Positions 31,948 to 34,204 of a stretch of DNA of 34,204 bases are shown here, in pieces (position 1 is the stretch's first letter; the number at the start of each line of letters is the position of its first letter). Source of the DNA: Kaiparowitsia implicata GSE-PSE-MK54-09C (lineage in GTDB: Bacteria; Cyanobacteriota; Cyanobacteriia; Elainellales; Elainellaceae); contig JAHHHI010000058.1 in the NCBI GenBank assembly GCA_019359435.1, positions 1 to 34,204 on the forward strand, in the 5' to 3' direction. Both the position numbers and the translations under genes were made by a program. The notes under the pieces are model-generated. The model ran no database searches and was not told the DNA's origin. It saw only the letters and a list, made by a program, of their open reading frames with translations.

Positions 31948-31955
31948 ATGGCTGC
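31904..31955 (+). promoter_or_regulatory. Hairpin enclosing the cas4-cas1 RBS and start codon
   Basis: AGCCATAGTTG (31906-31916) is the exact reverse complement of CAACTATGGCT (31943-31953). Flanking G-U and G-C pairs lengthen the stem to about 14 positions (31904-31917 with 31942-31955). The right arm includes the ATG at 31948, and the ribosome binding site AGAGGA (31934-31939) sits in the loop. The fold should limit translation of cas4-cas1 unless opened. Confidence 0.7.
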
Positions 31956-33615
31956 CCTTTCCACTGAGGCTGTTGTAGAGCCCCAAGAGACTATTCGCGT
32001 CAATGCGCTCCATGCGCTCAATTATTGTCCTAGACTTTACTATCTCGAAGAGGTTGAACAACTCTATACTCAGGATGCTGCGGTCTTTGCTGGGCGGCGA
32101 CTCCATGTAGAGCTTGAGAAAGACGAAGATGGAGACTGGCAGCAGTTTGTCTTAGAAAACGATGGCTTGGGCCTGCGCGGCAAAGTCGATGCCCTCCGCA
32201 CCCGTAACGGCCAAACCATTCCCTATGAACATAAGCGGGGCCGCTGCTATCGTGGACAGGACAACAAACCCCAGGTTTGGGAGAGCGATCGCATTCAAGT
32301 CCTGGCCTATGCCCTGCTGATCGAGGTTGAACTAGGCATCGTCGTTCCAGAGGGCCGGGTACGCTACCACGCTGATAATGTCTTGGTTCACGTCCCTCTC
32401 GATGAGCTGGGGCGGCAGGATGTAATGAACTGCATTGAGCGGGCACGGACGTTGCGCCTGTCCCCAGAGCGACCCCCAGTGGCCTCTAACGAGCGGCTGT
32501 GTGCTCGATGTTCTCTTGCCCCTGTTTGTCTACCAGAAGAGGCTCGACTGGCACAGGGCACTTCAGAACAGGCGGTGCGGCTGTTTCCTGAAGACGACGA
32601 GCGTCAGGTCATCCATGTCACTGAGGCCGGCACCCGCATCGGGAAAAGCGGCGACCAGTTCAAGATCACAAAGCGAGATGGTAAAACCGTCACCCTTCCC
32701 TCGCGCCAGGTCAGCCAGCTGGTGGTTCACAGCTATGCTCAACTGTCTACCCAGGCGATCTACTTCTGTGCTGAGCAGGAAGTGGGGATTCACTTTATCT
32801 CAGGCGGGGGGCGCTATTTGGCTAGCTTGGATACTCGCCAGGGCAGCATCCAGCGGCGAATAAAGCAATACAAAGCACTTACGAACCCAGAGCAGTGTCT
32901 ACAGCTTGCTAGACAGCTTGTAGAATGCCGGGGCCAGAGCCAGCGTAAGTTCCTGATGCGGGGTCAGCGCAATGCTGATGCTTACAAGGAAGCCCTAGAA
33001 CAAGCCATCGACCAGATGCAGAAGACGCTCAAAAGCGTTTCAAATGCTAAATCAATACCCTCTCTGCTGGGTATAGAAGGCAATCTGGCTGCAACCTACT
33101 TTGGTGTCCTGCCCTACCTCATCTCTGACAATGTAGCCCTGGGTATGAAGTTCTCTGGACGCAATCGGCGGCCACCCAAGGATCGCTTCAATGCCCTGCT
33201 GAGTTTCGGCTATGCGATGTTGTTGAAGGATGTGATGAATGCCATCCTTACCGTTGGACTAGAGCCAACCCTAGGCTTCTACCATCAACCTCGCACCCAA
33301 GCTCCACCGCTGGCCCTCGACCTGATGGAGATTTTCCGGGTGCCCTTAGTCGATATGCCCGTCATGGCCTCTGTGAACCGGAATCAGTGGGATGTGGAGG
33401 CTGATTTCAACGTGCAGCGCGATCAGGTATGGCTGAGTGATGAAGGACGACGCAAGTTCATCAGCCTCTATGAACGCCGGAAGGAAGAAAGCTGGAAGCA
33501 CCCCGTTACCCAATACTCACTCACCTACCGCCGCCTGATTGAACTTGAGGTGCGGCTGCTAGAGAAAGAGTGGATGGGAGAGGGGGGTCTGTTTGCTCAA
33601 CTCGTGGTGCGGTGA
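31948..33615 (+). CDS. cas4-cas1: Cas4-Cas1 fusion protein
   Basis: 555 aa. The Cas4 part (about 15-200) is a RecB-like nuclease with an iron-sulphur cluster: Cys27 (NYCPRLYY), Cys185, Cys188 and Cys194 (LCARCSLAPVC), and nuclease residues His53, Asp81 (GKVDAL), Glu94-x-Lys96 and Gln117/Tyr121. The Cas1 part (about 220-555) has Glu377 (GIEGNLA), His446 (GFYHQPR) and the acidic LALDLMEIF (Asp458/Glu461), all intact. Together they select, trim and integrate PAM-flanked spacers. Start from the ATG at 31948, within a hairpin. The next gene, cas2, starts 9 nt after its stop. Confidence 0.95.
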   Translation: MAALSTEAVVEPQETIRVNALHALNYCPRLYYLEEVEQLYTQDAAVFAGRRLHVELEKDEDGDWQQFVLENDGLGLRGKVDALRTRNGQTIPYEHKRGRCYRGQDNKPQVWESDRIQVLAYALLIEVELGIVVPEGRVRYHADNVLVHVPLDELGRQDVMNCIERARTLRLSPERPPVASNERLCARCSLAPVCLPEEARLAQGTSEQAVRLFPEDDERQVIHVTEAGTRIGKSGDQFKITKRDGKTVTLPSRQVSQLVVHSYAQLSTQAIYFCAEQEVGIHFISGGGRYLASLDTRQGSIQRRIKQYKALTNPEQCLQLARQLVECRGQSQRKFLMRGQRNADAYKEALEQAIDQMQKTLKSVSNAKSIPSLLGIEGNLAATYFGVLPYLISDNVALGMKFSGRNRRPPKDRFNALLSFGYAMLLKDVMNAILTVGLEPTLGFYHQPRTQAPPLALDLMEIFRVPLVDMPVMASVNRNQWDVEADFNVQRDQVWLSDEGRRKFISLYERRKEESWKHPVTQYSLTYRRLIELEVRLLEKEWMGEGGLFAQLVVR

Positions 33616-33624
33616 GGTAGAACA

Positions 33625-33918
33625 ATGGCAGAAAGCAAAAACTATTACCTTATCTGTTATGACATTCGTGACCCAAAGCGCTGGCGAAAAGCCTACAAGT
33701 TGCTGAAGGGCTATGGAGAGAGCATTCAGTTCTCCATCTTTCGCTGTCGGCTGAGTCAGCGCGATCGCGAACAACTTAGGTGGAAGCTAGAGCAAGTTCT
33801 ATCAGAGGAGGATAGCTTATTAATCGCAGGGCTTTGTAAGCGTTGTGTAGAACGTATCGAAGCCTGTAATAGGCCCGAAGCATGGGAGGCGGAGCATGAT
33901 CTGCATCAGATTTTTTGA
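33625..33918 (+). CDS. cas2: Cas2 spacer-integration subunit
   Basis: 97 aa. Ferredoxin-like fold with NYYLICYDIRDPKRWRK at the start (Asp13 at the conserved acidic position), then SIQFSIFRCRLSQRDREQLR, typical of Cas2, and a short C-terminal strand. It bridges Cas1 dimers in the integrase. Ribosome binding site GAGGT 8 nt upstream, 9 nt after cas4-cas1, so the two are coupled. The CRISPR leader follows directly. Confidence 0.95.
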   Translation: MAESKNYYLICYDIRDPKRWRKAYKLLKGYGESIQFSIFRCRLSQRDREQLRWKLEQVLSEEDSLLIAGLCKRCVERIEACNRPEAWEAEHDLHQIF

Positions 33919-34169
33919 TGCAGGGATCTCTGGTTGTTGCCCATTCTTTAGGTTTCTCTCTGGTTGAACACCTTATCCTGCAAAAGATTAAGCCCTTTCC
34001 ACGAAGACTGGAGATGCTTGCAACCCATAAACACCTTGCCCTGAAAGGGTTTGACAGAGAGAATTTAAGCTAAGATGGGGAGTAGAGATCGGTTGGCACT
34101 TGAGAATGCTTTCTACCTTGCAAGACGTTATCTGTAATGCCTGCGTAGTAAAGGTTTCAAGAGGCCGCT
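33919..34169 (+). promoter_or_regulatory. CRISPR leader
   Basis: 251 nt between cas2 and the first repeat. A TTGACA at 34051-34056 is followed 14 nt later by TAAGAT (34071-34076), a short-spaced promoter-like pair. CCCTTT near 33992 and AAAGGG near 34045 can pair. Position and lack of coding capacity support a leader that drives pre-crRNA transcription and directs spacer insertion at 34170. The exact transcription start cannot be read. Confidence 0.65.
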
Positions 34170-34204
34170 GTGCCGAACCTCTGATGCCGTAAGGCGTTGA
34201 GCAC
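34170..34204 (+). CRISPR. First CRISPR repeat (array continues beyond the window)
   Basis: 35 nt starting GTGCCGAACC and ending GTTGAGCAC, with GTGC/GCAC inverted ends and an internal stem TGCC-GTAA-GGCG (34185-34196) closed by a GNRA-type loop. Only one copy is in the window; the last base coincides with the window end, so the repeat borders are inferred from the terminal symmetry, position after cas2/leader, and the related orphan copy at 31743. The 5' handle of mature crRNA would be TTGAGCAC if Cas6 cuts at the stem base. Confidence 0.75.

Noticed and set aside
34051-34076. Confident sigma-70 promoter in the leader
   Set aside because: TTGACA is perfect, but the spacing to TAAGAT is 14 nt, shorter than normal; recorded as promoter-like only.
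24332-34204. CRISPR-associated transposon (Tn7-like CAST)
   Set aside because: cas3 with intact nuclease/helicase motifs and full adaptation genes are present, and no tnsA, tnsB, tnsC or tniQ is visible.

Overview
The window looks like chromosomal DNA of a cyanobacterium. It starts inside the photosystem II D2 gene (psbD), the HIP1 octamer GCGATCGC recurs almost everywhere, and there are cyanobacterial families such as DUF4079, the glutamine synthetase inactivating factor GifB, and glutamine riboswitches. A filamentous or Leptolyngbya/Synechococcales-like host is only a guess. All calls come from reading the sequence; no database search was run.

Layout. 1-4.6 kb: 5' end of psbD (minus), a DUF4079 membrane protein, succinate dehydrogenase flavoprotein sdhA, a small HVA1/DUF2945 protein, smpB and a YciI-like protein. 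4.6-6.4 kb: a 2'-5' RNA ligase-like protein, then a compact nitrogen-control locus: a promoter overlapped by an exact NtcA box, a glutamine-II riboswitch, a 52-aa DUF4278 peptide, a second near-identical riboswitch, gifB and a strong terminator. 6.4-8.7 kb: a secreted YbaY-domain protein and a cupin with an unclear 5' end. 8.7-12.1 kb: an AT-rich, HIP1-free island with two TIR-domain genes (CHAT-TIR and TIR-helical repeats-TM-IMS) and a perfect 44-bp palindrome; this is a candidate uncharacterised defence or signalling module. 12.1-24 kb: housekeeping genes (murE, an alpha/beta hydrolase, two adjacent MscS paralogues, a DoxX protein, hisIE, a large low-complexity protein, pabB) with several small palindromic repeats.

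24.3-34.2 kb: a complete type I CRISPR-Cas locus of the MYXAN (Cmx/Dev) flavour, all on the plus strand: WYL regulator, cas6, cas3 (HD plus helicase), cas8, cas7 (DevR-like), cas5 (DevS-like), a cas4-cas1 fusion, cas2, a leader, and the first 35-nt repeat ending exactly at the last base. The first genes are tightly packed. A dispersed palindromic repeat fused to a 5'-truncated RelE/ParE-type toxin lies between cas7 and cas5. The cas5/cas4-cas1 gap carries a lone degenerate CRISPR repeat, tandem 13-mers, several hairpins, and an 11-bp inverted repeat that would enclose the cas4-cas1 ribosome binding site and start codon.

The three most interesting places are the tandem riboswitch/gifB locus, the CHAT-TIR/TIR-IMS pair, and the cas5/cas4-cas1 intergenic region with its orphan repeat.
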